Positions 46,950 to 58,739 are shown, counted from the first letter of the stretch. The stretch is 64,000 nt of DNA from Eurosta solidaginis (GCF_040869045.1 NC_090320.1:253146978-253210977), one strand, 5' to 3'. Translations and numbers: made by a program. Notes: generated by a model not told the origin, from the letters alone.

Positions 46950-47479
46950 TTAACCTAAGTCTGATCGTACCGATCAGACAAATCTCTCGATCTAACCGCT
47001 GCTAGTATCTGCAAATGAACCACTCTATTTCGTGGTTTCCCAATGGTTTGTATGCGGTAGATGGTATCATTGATTTTCTTCACAATTTTGTACGGGACTT
47101 CCTAACTGCACCAAAATTTGGATGGAACACCTTTCCGCCGGTGAGGGTTGTATAGCAGTACCAAATATCCCTCCCGTAGACCTTCCGAATTATTGTTTTT
47201 GTCGTACCTGTGTTTCATCCTAGTACTCATTATCTTGATTCGTTCCCTCACACTCTGTTGTTTGGCCAATGAACTACATCGTAGAGCTTGCGCTTGATGG
47301 ATTGGCTTCGCATAATCAGTATCGTTCCCATGTTTCATAACAGTAGTACGTCCTGGCTTGAAACTACCCTCGCGTTCTTTCTGGGAAATTCTTTCCCTCT
47401 TGTTTGTGCGTCCATTTGGTTTTGCCAATGCCAGCGTTTCTCTCGCAGGTACTTTTTATTTCGCTTTACTTGGCCCATT
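46950..47479 (-). pseudogene. integrase C-terminal tail, gypsy-type
   Basis: The frame from 47428 contains RMKHRYDKNN, SEGLREGYLVLLYNPHRRKG and VPSKFWCS. A TAG stop follows where the family's conserved Trp would lie. The frame then continues with a VPYKIVKKINDTIYRIQ block to about 46975. This module (GDLVLLYNP...Y.V...I.D..YRIQ) is the DNA-binding C-terminus of Ty3/gypsy integrases. The catalytic DDE core is absent. Confidence 0.75.
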
Positions 47480-48437
47480 CTATCCATCAAAAGTTGCCCG
47501 ATCTACTGCCTTTGACTTTAGTGGTCTTTTTCGAAACACCTCCACCAGCCCCCGCTTACTGCTGAACCCTTTCTCAAAACTGAAGTTGAGTGGTACATAC
47601 TGGTTCTTATAACACATAATCCTTATCTGTATATCGATCCTGATATCATGGTCAACTGAGAAATCCTCTCCCAATATGACTTCCTCAACAATCCCAACCA
47701 CAAAGGATTTGTGTAGAACGATGATCTTCCCAATTAAGACTTCACAGATCACTTCTCACTGGACTTGGTTATACTCGCCAATGACCGTACGCAACCTTGC
47801 TTCAGGTAATAGCTTTACTCTCCTCTTGACCAAATCAGATCGGATCAGGGAATAAGATGCCCCCGTATCGACAGGCAGTACACTTACATTTCTTCTGACG
47901 GTAAGACTACCTGATTTTCTTCCAATTTGCGAGACAGATATCACAGGACATTCAATAGCGGTGGCAAGTTCTTGATCTTCACATCTGACTCGCTCTTGCT
48001 TATCTCCTCCAGCTTTACGTTTACGGCCACCCACATTGTTGGAACTCTTAGGGCAATATGCCCTGGCTTACCACACTTAAAACATTTGATGGTATCATTT
48101 TTTTCTGCTGAGCTCCTTTCAAAGCTTCCAAAATTGTGTCCAACCAATCTGGCTTTTCTACTTCCACACGATGGGTTTGTACGCTGGCCTACTCAAAAGT
48201 GAGGCAGTTTCATGAGTCAGTGCAAGGGATACAGTTTCAACAAATGTTTGCTTTGCGTTTGCGTATGTAGCTCGCTTCGTTTCGACGTCCCGTAGGCAAT
48301 TTATAAAACTCTGGATTTTTACCCTCTCGGTGTATTCCACGGGTGCGTCTGCATTTGCTAGATAGGCCAGCCTTTCAGCATCCGACGCAAACTCCAGCAA
48401 AGTCTCATTCGGTTTTTGTTAGCGGTTTTGTAACTCA
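47480..48437 (-). pseudogene. gag C-terminus and protease, gypsy-type
   Basis: The gag part from 48437 reads ETLLEFASDAERLAYLANAD and FINCLRDVETKRATYANAKQ. A nucleocapsid knuckle follows at about 48100: CFKCGKPGH, whose final Cys position reads Val. Protease at 48034-47620 has LPVDTGASYSLI at about 47850-47880 with the catalytic Asp intact, and a downstream ILGEDF (about 47660) matching the second conserved protease motif. Frameshifts near 48150 and 47755 break it. Sequence after ILGEDF runs into the integrase tail without RT. Confidence 0.75.
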
Positions 48438-48449
48438 ATTTGGTATAAT

Positions 48450-48822
48450 TGTTTCCTATGCTTACTCAGCTTTCGCTCCTTTTGTACTTTCTGCATACTT
48501 ATTCGCATAATTCTAGGCGTTTCCTCTTCTAGAATTTACTATTTAGTTACCAGTTATAAACTTACCAGCTATAAACTACATATACACGTTTATAGCTTCT
48601 CGCATAGTCATATGCGTGTGTATATGTAAGTGATAATTGCACCGATTATTGCATACTTTTGTGAATATCTCAGATATATGCATGTATTTGTGCGTTTCTC
48701 TCCGCTGGTTGTATGTACATATGTGTAGACATAATTATTCATTTGTTTATGTACATACCAGTGACTGCTTAGTATCGGTTTAGAGATGATAGTATCCCTT
48801 AGTGTTGCTAATATTGGACACA
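48450..48822 (-). repeat. partial 5' LTR of the gypsy-type element
   Basis: Starts TGTGTCCAATATTAGC on the element strand and keeps about 370 bp. The inner ~160 bp, including GTTCGTTACA, is lost. It has an extra TACCAG.TATAAACTTACCAG duplication (about 48545-48575) that the 3' LTR lacks. Confidence 0.8.
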
Positions 48823-48826
48823 ATAT

Positions 48827-49239
48827 ATACTTATTTGCTTATGATTAATAATACGATAAGGAAATTTTATTTGCCTATGGATAATTCCACAAAAACAAGT
48901 GTTTCGAAAAATTCTTGATTAAGTAAATTATTCAGTTTAAATAATAGAAGACCATGTAACCCTTTTTTGAAAATTCTTATAAAAAATTTAAAAAACGGAC
49001 CCGCGAATTTTTGTCTATAGCCTGATAGAAGTTTGACTCATCGTTGAGTCGGCAGTCTTGAAAATACTTCATGGCAGTAAAACATTATAAAAATTTGAAA
49101 TTTATAGTTTAATACTTATTATTCGTTCAAATTTATTCAACGCGAACACCTTTTTGGGGTTTGCTAAGTACTTGAAAAAAAAAAACCATTATTGTAAAAT
49201 AAATACATCTCAATTCCTTTGAACTGCCATCTTAACAGC
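48827..49239. other. unassigned non-coding stretch
   Basis: AT-rich, no motif recognised. Confidence 0.35.
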
Positions 49240-49800
49240 TTGTTAGCAACGGGTTACAGATGTGTCATTGATAATAAATCGACAAAACCACGATTTAAAA
49301 CTGGTAAGCCTCCGGTAAAAAAATTTTTTATTTTTTGAAAATGATCGATAACTTTTCGATAGCAAATCGGTATCTTTTCGATCAAAAATCGATTAATAGC
49401 CAATAACAGATTGTCTCACTTCGATAACAAGTTGATAGATTGTCGAGAAGGAATCAATAATTTTGTGATTACACACTGATACATTTTCTATAAATATTGC
49501 ATAAATATTCGAGAAATCAATAAATTTTCGATAAATAATCGATGAATTTTCTATAAAATATCGATAATTTTTCAATTACTTATTGATAAGAAATTGTCAG
49601 TTCTCTGATAACTAGTCGATAATTTTTAGATAGCAAATCTATACCTTTTTGTGAATATGTCTTTAACTTTTCTATAAATAATCGCTATTTTTCGAAAAAT
49701 AAATCGATAACATTTCCACTAATAATCCTGTAGCTTGTCGAAAAAAAACTCATTGCTCATAGCATTTGTAATCATTCGAAAATTTATAACATTGTGACAA
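49240..49800 (+). repeat. dispersed repeat with TTATCGA satellite-like body
   Basis: Begins with TTGTTAGCAACGGGTTACAG, shared with 51,345-51,365, and continues with many TCGATAA and ATCGATAA phrases. The 60-codon Tyr/Ile-rich frame at 49,393-49,575 is a translation of the repeat. Confidence 0.6.
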
Positions 49801-50253
49801 CGCTAATCATTTGGTTGGAGCGACGAATCTCAACTGACTGTCTATGAGTTTGGGCTCAGGACTCATACGGAAGGCAGTCGTTATAGAACGAAAATAAACC
49901 ATTTTGCTTCATCAACAGCAACAACACCATTTTCCTTCTTTTCGCATAATCTTAAGGACTTGATAGAGGCAGCCAAGTTCTTATATCCGATTCCACAACC
50001 TGGCGTTATTACCCAGAAACACAATTGCATGTGAGCTATCTAAACGTTCTTTGTCGGAAAACACTAAAATAGCTAGAGATATGAAAGATAGTTGCAAGTC
50101 TGGGCCCTTTGAGAAGATCTCTCCCAAAATCACTAAGTTAGAGCACTCAGTGCTTATGAAGACTCTGCCCACACAGAGATGCACTGCCCTCTCGCCCAAT
50201 ACTATATCTTGAAGTATTTAACAGCAAACAAATCCGGGTAAAGAGAAACTAAC
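49801..50253. other. unassigned stretch (left of solo LTR)
   Basis: Non-repetitive by eye. The minus-strand frame 49,981-50,199 (with VGRVFISTECSNLVILGEIF) is open for 72 codons but I do not recognise it. The sequence seems split by the solo LTR and resumes after 50,724. Confidence 0.35.
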
Positions 50254-50257
50254 ATAT

Positions 50258-50719
50258 TGTAACGAACTTTTGGAAGTTCCGATAATTATGCACCTTCTGC
50301 TAATGTTCGAATCGCTGAACTGCCGAATAAATAACTCAAATATTCAGTATTGCAAAATGGTCTTTATTTATACTTCAATATCACGTACTTCACAAAAGCG
50401 TGTTTAAATCAAACTGATTAGTTATTCCACAGCTTGCGTTGCTTTTATACTTTCTGTTGCTTCGTTCGCGTATTCCTCCTAAGGTCTAGACTTTTCACGA
50501 AGATGGAATAGTTCTATAGCATACTTGGTTATTTAGCTATATGCGTGTGTATGTGTGAGTAAAAACTTCTGCTCTTAGCTGATGACTACATATGTGTATT
50601 TGAGATATCTCTTCACTTCGAGCTGCTGGTTATGGTTATGGGGACATAAGTTTGGCTGCTTACTGTATTAGTTGTTGTGATTATTTACCAACAGCATAGT
50701 GATGCTAATATTCGCCCCA
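50258..50719 (-). mobile_element. solo LTR, gypsy-type, ATAT target duplication
   Basis: A 462-bp LTR (TGGGGCGAATATTAGCATC to GTTCGTTACA on the minus strand) flanked by ATAT at 50254-50257 and 50720-50723. It shares GTAACGAACTT, AATGTTCG.ATCGCT.AAC and TGCAAAATGGTCTTTATT with the LTR at 46,448 but is clearly diverged, so it is a related subfamily. Homologous recombination between two LTRs is the usual origin. Confidence 0.85.
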
Positions 50720-50723
50720 ATAT

Positions 50724-51144
50724 TTCGTTTGACCACGAACCTATAAGTTATGTTTTGTGGATAACTTCATGAAGAAGAATACCCTAAAGTTATGGCTGTT
50801 TTCTAACATTTTTTTTTTAAAAACACCACTCTGCTCCAGCAGTATCAAGATACCAAATTCGAGAGACACTATCTCATGTACCTATACCATGTCCATTATC
50901 AAGTATCTGCTGTGGATATTTCTCTAGGCATTTAGTTTACAATGTGGAAGGTGTTGAGAAAAAGTATAAGCCTGAGTCTGCAGTATTTGGCGGGACGCGC
51001 TTGCTGTAAAAGCTAGTGGCAGACCTACAGAAATAGAGGGCGATCTCTTGTTTATTTTATGTTCTTTATCGCTTAATACAAGCAGAAAAAAGGCATGTGT
51101 AAGTAACAAGTACTCGTCAATGTCGATGATAATGGTTTTAAATT
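50724..51144. other. unassigned stretch (right of solo LTR)
   Basis: No recognised domain; weak frames only. Confidence 0.35.
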
Positions 51145-51953
51145 AACTAGAGCTCGTCCAGGGATTGAAGTAAAACAACAACAGATATAATTTTAACATG
51201 AACAAATTATTACGGGCTATCAAAGAAAAGCTTACAAACGTAAACAACTGATACCAACGAGTTTTGGTTTTCTAATCGGTTTACGATCGATATCGGAATT
51301 ATCGTCATGTCGGCAAACATTGACTTCGTAATGATTGCTTATTGACTTGTTAGCAACGGGTTAGAGATGTATCATTGATTTTTTATTGAACTTTTATTGG
51401 TATCTGTTTCGTGAAAATCCATGAGTCGAAAAGAAATTAGTAACACTCCGCCAAATAGTCCATAGCGTTTCGGTTACAAATCCATAACTTTTCGATATGA
51501 AATCGATAGTGCGCCTATAACAAGTTGATAACACTCCTGTAAAAATTGTTATTTTTCAAACCCTTTTTAATAAAATGTCTGTATATAATCGAAAGCTTTT
51601 CGATAATAAATTATAACTTTTCGATTAAGATCATTAAATTTTTGTAAAAAAAAAAAAACAAATCTATACATTTCTATAAAAATCGATAGATTTTCGAAAA
51701 TAAACCGATAAATATTCTAGAAAAACTATAAACTTTTGGAAAATAAAGTGATAATTTTCGATGGTAAATCTATATTTTTTCGAAAATAAATCGATAAATG
51801 CCTGTTAACAAACCGACATTTCGTCGAAAAAAATTGATAAATCATCGAAAGACTTTTTTGTCGATGACTAGTTACTGAAACTTCCATAACAATCGATAAC
51901 AAACCGATAGCTCATCGACAAGAAATGGCCAACACGCCCATATGCCGTTGATA
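51145..51953 (+). repeat. dispersed repeat with TTATCGA body (longest copy)
   Basis: Starts ACTAGAGCTCGTCCAGGG like the copy at 16,928. It contains TTGTTAGCAACGGGTTAGAG and TTTTATTGGTATCTGTTTCG, then about 500 bp of degenerate TCGATAA / AAATCGATA phrases. The 1.1-kb palindrome at 51,955 is inserted near its end. Confidence 0.65.
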
Positions 51954-51954
51954 A

Positions 51955-53076
51955 CACTGGATTACAAATTCCAAGGTTTTTCTGCACCAGATACTACCAT
52001 TATGAAATTCCTATGTAAAATCACCCCCTGATTTCGAAAATCAAGGTTATTTTTAACTCTATGGTAACGTTTTTGAGATATTTACGAATAACGGTTTTTT
52101 CCAAAAAAAAAAAAAAAAAAAAAAAAATTGGGTCCACTTAATCATATATATCTCAAGAACGAATTGAGCAATTTCAAAACGGTTGAAGCTTTTAAAAGGT
52201 AATAAAATTTGCTATACAAACTGTGCATAAAACACTTTTTGCTAGGGCCTGCAGATTCAAAGATAACGAACAATCATTATGGATTTTTTCCATTTTTTTT
52301 GTAAAAATTTAAAAAAATTGTATATTACGAGGAAGGATCTCGAAAACTTTTTATTTTTTTTGCAGATTTGCTTTCGTCTCTCGAAGCTCTGTTTTATTAC
52401 AAAAAAAAAAAAATAAGCTTCCATTCAACAAATCGATGGACTAATACAAAAGTTATAAGCATTCAAGTAAACATATCCATTTAATACTTAAGTACCCTAC
52501 TGGTACATATGTTTTAATATTCGCTAACTAACTGATATACGAATACTAAAACTTATGTACCAGTAGGGTACTTAAGTATTAAATGGATATATTTACATGA
52601 ATGCATATAACTTTTGTATTATTCCATCGAGTTTGTTGAATGAAAGCCTATTTTTTTAAAATAAAACAGAACTTAGAGAGAAAAAAACAAATCTGCAAAA
52701 AAAATAATAAGTTTTCGAGATCCTTCCTCGCAAGTACACATTTTTTATATTTTTACAAAAAAAATGGAAAAAATCCGTAATGATTGTTCGTTATCTTTGA
52801 ATACTCAGGGCCTAGCAAAAAGTGTTGTATGCTCAGTTTATAGCAAATTTTATTACCTTTTAAAAGCTTTAACCAGTTTGAAATTGCTCACTTCGTTCTT
52901 GAGATATATGTGATTAAGTGGACCCAATTTTTCTTTATTGAAAAAACCGTTATTCGTAGATATCTCAAAAACATTACCCCGGCATTAAAAGTAACCTTGA
53001 TTTTCGAAATCAGGGGGTGATTTTACATAGGAATTTCATAATGGCGTCTCTGGTGTATTTTGGCTGTAAACCAGTG
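51955..53076. mobile_element. 1.1-kb palindromic (foldback) element with TAA target duplication
   Basis: Ends CACTGG...CCAGTG, flanked by TAA at 51952-51954 and 53077-53079. Left arm 51955-52523 and right arm 52540-53076 are inverted copies around a 16-base spacer, with high similarity (for example GTACCCTACTGGTACATATG against its inverse near the centre, and AATCACCCCCTGATTTCG near the ends). Arms differ mainly in A-run length. No ORF encodes a transposase. A 3-bp TAA duplication would fit PIF/Harbinger-like insertion, but the CACTGG terminus is not a decisive family mark. Confidence 0.8.
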
Positions 53077-53079
53077 TAA

Positions 53080-53786
53080 CAAATTGAAACAAGGTAATTG
53101 TATTAAATAGTTTATTGAAAATCGAAAATATATACGTTTTTGACATGTATCTGTTGATTATTTTTCTTGTAGCGATAAAGACACTCCTCGAAAGTTTTGG
53201 GGAGTGTTATCGTTGTTGATGATCCTTTGTCTGGTATACATATATCCGCTATGTTTCAAGGTTAAGGTACAAACGCGACAAAATCTGGAATGATTTAATA
53301 TGATCACATTGAATCGTCAAGGCCATACCACCCCACCCACCCGCTAGTTTTACGAGGAAGTTGAGATTGCCATAGCTTAACCTGCAAAGAAAACAGAATC
53401 TGTCACGGGCATGTGAGTTTGACAATTGAGTTGGAGAAGCTATAAATTGCATTGGTGACGCCTTGCATGAATTGCGCTACACAATTCCTTGAATACTGGC
53501 ATGTTTTGGTAGTTAAGTGCCGTAGTAGGGCCCAGATTGTATTACATTCCACTTCTCTGAGTAAAGTTGCCTTAACAAATTACGATAAATGGATGCAAAC
53601 AATACAATGCTTGGAATTAACTTAGCTTATTCTTATAAGGAGCCGCCTCTATCGAATATAGCCCAACAAATTAGCACGTTTTGCATGACTACGCAGAACA
53701 CATCTGATCAGAAAACAATGATATTCATCTAAATCTACATCAGTGGTGCACAACGTAGCCAGAGCTTCGAGTACCAACTCAAATTT
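53080..53786. other. unassigned non-coding stretch
   Basis: No repeat of the main families and no recognisable ORF. The frame 53,649-53,879 runs across the SINE boundary and is not a gene. Confidence 0.4.
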
Positions 53787-53792
53787 TTTATA

Positions 53793-54136
53793 GTGGCGTG
53801 CTCCGCCTATCACACCGTATGCCCTGGGTTCAACTCCCGGGCAAAGCAACATCAAAATTTTAGAAATAAGATTTTTCAATTAGAAGAAAATTTTTCTAAG
53901 CGGGGTCGCCCCTCGGCTGTGTTTGGCAAGCACTCCGGGTGTATTTCTGCCATGAAAAGCTCTCAGTGAAAACTCATCTTCTTTGCAGATGCCGTTCGGA
54001 GTCGGCATAAAACATGTAGGTCCCGTCCGGCCAATTTGTAGGGAAAATCAAGAGGAGCACGACGCAAATTGGAAGAGAAGCTCGGCCTTAGATCTCTTCG
54101 GAGGTTATCGCGCCTTACATTTATTTTTTTTTTTTA
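53793..54136 (+). mobile_element. tRNA-headed SINE, copy 7
   Basis: Lacks the first ~25 bp of the head (starts GTGGCGTGCTCCGCC) but keeps a perfect B box, GGTTCAACTCC, near 53827. The whole body follows to CGCGCCTTACATTTA and a long T-run (54124-54136). Very close to copy 3, so relatively recent. Confidence 0.85.
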
Positions 54137-55429
54137 TGTGTTTTTATGGAGAAGCACACATATAATTCATGCAGAATATGTTCATTGCTTGAATTACAAA
54201 CTAAAACTAATTGATAGCTTGCACTACCTAATCTCTGTCGCTGCGACATTTAGGCGAATGCCAAATAGTTGTCGGAAGCACTACGAAGCTCTCGAGTGCA
54301 CCACTGCTCTAAGTAAAAGCACACAATAGTTAAAACTACTACTTATGCATGCAACATAAACTTTGTCGCTTTTTGAAGGATTTCTTCTTCTGTTCTATGA
54401 TATGTCAAAAGCATTGCTTGCCTAGTGCCTGTCAGCAAGGCATTGTAAATATCAAACTTTTACTAATCCCTATAATACATATTCATATCATTTATCTTTA
54501 TACATACGTGGATATATATTCAATTCTAACTATTCACATTTCTTTGCATCTTTGCAGATTTGTCTTCCTTTTCACTTTAGCTTATTCCTACATCTTGAAT
54601 TGAATTAAACTGAAATTGTTCAAGCACCATCCCAACGGGTGCCACCCAGCCGCTGGCAAATGAAAAATTACTTTGTCAAAGACGCTTATTAATATGAACA
54701 GACAATTCAAATAAATGACTCAATGATGTTCAAGGGATTAACAATAACGGTGATATCTGGTACTTACGAATATCAATGCCACCCACATACATACAAGTTG
54801 TAACACACATCAACGTTTATACAATGAGTTATAGTCATTGAAATTTTTGGACATCCCAAAGTAGGACAACCTGAATAACTATTTACTACCTCCTTACGTA
54901 TATTTGCAATTATATCTGCTTAATTATATTAATATGGGTAGCAACAAACAAAATGTTAGATTCATACACCATTTGAGCTGTCAGAATTAGTAGACTTACT
55001 TTTTATTAGTTATACTCTAAAACTTGAACAATTGTCACAAATGTACGTTGCCCTTGTAGTATTTTGTATGTGTGTGTGTATAATTAGGCAGAACTGAATC
55101 TTTAGCCTTCATAAAACACATTTTGAAATACAACTTAAGCTTATACTATTCTCCAAATTAATATAATTTTGGAAAATTAATGTAAGTCCATGTCTCAAAA
55201 TAAATGGTTTTAATGAACGGCATTATTTGATATTTTTCCCTGATGAGCTATTTTCAAGCTTAGTTAATACCTACTTATGTATGGCAGAAGATAAATCTTT
55301 CTGTCTTCGAAAACGCCTCAATGAATGCCTTATGTTCAGCAATTGAAAGTTTGTTAGTGAAGCGAGGCATACTGACTTCATTTAAATTTCAATTTAAATT
55401 TCTTTGAGTTTTAAGATAAGCGTTTCGGA
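54137..55429. other. unassigned non-coding DNA
   Basis: AT-rich, single-copy-looking sequence. No domain, hairpin or repeat family recognised; short ORFs have no motifs. Confidence 0.45.
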
Positions 55430-56120
55430 AGATGTTTCAGAACCGGGTACTTTATCAAATACGGGTACTTTTTTGAACCTTTTTAATTTTATGAAACCGC
55501 GCAATTTCAAAAACTGTTTCTTTTTTTTGAACTGGTTGCATTTTCGGATGCAGGTATTATTTTGAAACCGGGTAATTTTTTAGAACCAGGAACGTTTTTT
55601 GAAGCTTTATGGAACGAGGTAGTTTTTTTGAATGGGTTGCTTTTTTGGATACGAGTACTGTATTGGAACCAGGTAGTCCTTTAGAACCAGGCCCTTTTTT
55701 AAAACCAGGTAATTTCTTAGCTAGGTCTTTTTTGGAACCGCTAACTATTTTGGTATGGGTATTTTTTAGAACCGGGTAATTCTTTTTACATTTTCGAAAC
55801 CGGAAAATATCAAAAACTGGATATTTTTTGGAACGGTTTGCATTTCCGGATGCAGGTACTATTTTGAAACCGGTTAATTTTTAAGAACCAGGAAATTTTT
55901 TTGAACCGGCTAACATTTTTGAACCAGGTACTTTTTTGGAACCCGTTACTTTTTGGATACGACTACTTTATGGAAACCGAATAATTCTTAAGAACCAGGT
56001 CTTTTCGTTGAAACCGGTTACTTCTCGGAATCGAGTTTTTTAAAGAAACTTTTTGTTAAGAATTTAGCACTTTTTCAAAACCTGGTACTCTTAGAACCTG
56101 GCTCTTATTTTGAACCGGGT
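55430..56120 (+). repeat. degenerate GAACCGGGTACTTTTT repeat
   Basis: Some 25 irregular units of GAACC(A/G)GGTA(C/A)TTTTTTG, spaced roughly 25-35 bp, with GGATGCAGGTA and AGAACCAGG variants. Further units occur at 56,500-56,620. The inverse orientation appears at 59,750-59,960. Non-coding. Confidence 0.65.
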
Positions 56121-56889
56121 TACTTTTCAGCCGTAAAAGCCATGTAAATAATTTTGGAGTCCGTGTAATCATTTATTATTATTAGTCCACGATGCATTGC
56201 GACTTTATTTAGATCTTTATCTTTAAGCCTATCACTGTACGTGGAGGTTATAAATGTATTTAAGTACCTCTTCAGGATCCAGAGCGACATACTCGCAGAG
56301 CATGTGAACCGGTGCGGCGTTTGATTCTCCAGCCGAATAGTACCCAGTGAGAGCAACTAAGCATTCTTGGTTTATATCAATGAGTTTGGTTGATACACTC
56401 GTTGCTGGGAGTATAAACAATTTGGTCTGCTTTTACCCTGGTCATTCCATCGAGTGCTGTCTGAAATACTACTTATTTATGCTTAATATTGGGACACTTT
56501 TTGATGACTCGCATATTTTTTATGACCGGACCTTCTCACAACTGGGATCTTTTTCGGATTTTTTTACGTATTTAAAACCTTGAACTTTATAGAGCCCGGT
56601 ACTTTTTTGGAAAACCATTCTTTTACATTTCGGAGTACGAGATGAAACATAATGAAAGATTTTTTTAAGATATGCCTTTAGTGTGACCACAGCGGTAATT
56701 TAATCATATCCTACATAGGCATGAAGGTGATACGCAATATGTTGGCGATGAAGGCTGTAATAAAGGACCGATTTCTACAATTAAAATTGGACTAGGAAGT
56801 TGAAACTTTTAAAAAATCGTACTAATCGCGATACATCCCAGTGGAGTTTTAAGCCGAAATTATTTTATAATTTCCTTTGTAATTCTATT
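56121..56889. other. unassigned stretch with a few repeat units
   Basis: Between repeat blocks, minus-strand frames at 56,120-56,420 (including LVALTGYYSAGESNAAPVHM) are open but overlap each other in two frames and I do not recognise them. Confidence 0.3.
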
Positions 56890-57155
56890 TAATTATTCCA
56901 TAGGGCCCTATTTATTTTATCCCATCTCCAGACGGTATCTATAAGCAGATGAGTTTTGGTTGAGAAAGTTTACATGGAAAAAACATACTCGGAGTGTTTA
57001 CCAAACCACTTATGAGGGGCGTCTCGCTTATAAAGCTTTGTTTATACTTAGTTAACTGTTTTTTTTGAAGATTTTGGTACTCATTTTACTGGTTCTTGTA
57101 CACAGGACCTTTTGTGTGCTAGACCAGCATGCTTCTGCCACACCACCACGTCTTT
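56890..57155 (-). mobile_element. tRNA-headed SINE, copy 8 (old, degraded)
   Basis: Minus-strand body is recognisable: CAGACGGTATCTATAAGCAG, GATGAGTTTTGGTTGAGA, AACATACTCGGAGTG, GAGGGGCGTCTCGC. The tRNA head has decayed to GCCACACCACCACG. It has many substitutions relative to copies 3 and 7. Confidence 0.6.
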
Positions 57156-58659
57156 AATTCGTTAAGCTTCCAAGTCCTGGTCTCACGTTATCCAAGGTCA
57201 ACTACGCATGATAAAGACCTTTATTGAATTTGAGGAATACTTTTTGATAACCTTCCTGCATATGCGTCCTCCAAGCCCTAAAAAAAACAAAAATAGAAAC
57301 ATATTTAAATCAAAAAAAAAAAAAAAAAACAATTGCAAAAAATTTCAATGTCACAATTTCGAAGAAGAAATTTTCATTTTCTTGGATGTATTCGTGCACA
57401 TCAATATAAGTTTTCAGTTGCAATAATCAAACTCACACCAACAACGCAAGCGCATGAAGAGGTTGAGGTACAGCAGGTGTTGTTGAAATGGCATCAATTT
57501 ACAAAGCGCATTAACTTTAGATTGAAGATAAATCGACTGACTAAATGACTGTTGTCTCTACAGTATTGTGAGTACACTTAATACGCGTTGCGGATGTGTA
57601 TGCATGTGTGTGTACGTATGTAAAGTCTTAGACTTATTGAGCAAAAAAAGAAAATTTACATGACCAAACAGGAAGTCAGTCAGTCAAAAAAGCGAGTAGT
57701 GACAAAACGTTTAAGGGGGCAGTACAAAGCGATGAATGCCAATCAACCTCAGTATATTATTATGTCAATTGAGTGCATACGATGCTACAAATTTTAAGCG
57801 CAAAAACACATATATAAATGGATATTGATACATGCTTGTAGAGAAGGAATCATACTATGAGCGCCCAAAGTATTCGGGTAAATCGTACTTCAGATATACG
57901 TATGGTTGAGGATGATAGGACCAGAGTGCTTTCAGGGTGACCAAAATAAGAACAAACGAAGTAGCTTTTACTAGCGGCACAGTCCACATGAAGAAAATGC
58001 ATCATTAAATTATTGCGATACACTCAGATATGAGCCTGAAAACAGTTCGGAAATAGTACAAAAAATTATCTTGAAAATATCCCGAGTAAATAACGAAATT
58101 GCAGCCCACACAATTGCGAAGTACTCCAGTGAGAAAAAGGATTCACTAAATCTAAATATAAAAAAATTAAATTCTGTGTGTGTGTGTGTTCCCTACGGAA
58201 ACGTATTTCCCACACTTCAATTATCACCACATTTTGCTATAGGTTCCTTCGATAAATACGAAGGTTTCTCATATCTCAGAACTAAGAATCTTAAATTTAT
58301 GTATTTTTTCAATTTCACGTGCGCCACTGGGTGATGCAACAAATTTTGTATGTCAGCAAAAGTTACTCATACACCATGTATGTACCTAAGTGCAGAACTT
58401 TTGTTTGGTCATAGCATTGAATTACAAAAAGTTGAAGCGGTTGCATTGAGTGATATAAAAGTTTTTATTAAATTTAAGCATTTCATTGTAAAAATATCTG
58501 TCTATATGAGATGATAGACAAAAATTGTGCAGAAAAGAAGGAGAGAGGAAGAGGGAGAGATAAGTTGGGAGATACATTTTGAAGAAGATCAATAAAATCT
58601 TAAATACTGATTACTTGAGTTTGAGTAACGGGAAGGAATGCATTAAAATATACCTTCTT
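57156..58659. other. unassigned non-coding DNA
   Basis: Contains an A-run (57312-57329), a TG run (58168-58187) and a purine-rich AGAGAG patch (58535-58560). No domain recognised in the short ORFs. Confidence 0.4.
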
Positions 58660-58708
58660 ATTTAAATTAGTATTTGCCCAAGCCGAGCAACGCTGGGTAC
58701 CCTGCTAG
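58660..58708 (+). mobile_element. Helitron-like 3' terminus
   Basis: GCCCAAGCCGAGCAACGCTG then GGTACCCTGCTAG followed by T. A CCCA.GC/GCTGGG stem about 10 bp before a CTAG end, followed by T, is the Helitron 3' signature. It shares GAGCAACG-like loop and CTGCTAG with the Helitron at 36,572. The 5' limit is not identified. Confidence 0.5.
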
Positions 58709-58739
58709 TTTCTTAATAAAATTTGGTCCAATATTTCCC

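Larger units (their letters stand above)
46448..48822 (-). mobile_element. Ty3/gypsy-type element, internally deleted, ATAT target duplication
   Basis: Minus-strand LTR element with TG...CA ends, flanked by ATAT at 46444-46447 and 48823-48826. Order on its own strand: partial 5' LTR (48822-48450), C-terminal gag with a zinc knuckle, protease, then directly the integrase C-terminus, and the 3' LTR (46943-46448). RT, RNase H and the integrase core are missing, as is the inner 5' LTR with any primer-binding site. Since the outer ends and duplication are intact, the insertion event is clear and the losses are internal. Confidence 0.85.

Noticed and set aside
47288..47612. Plus-strand ORFs over the gypsy element
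   Set aside because: Antisense shadows; the protease and integrase motifs are on the minus strand.
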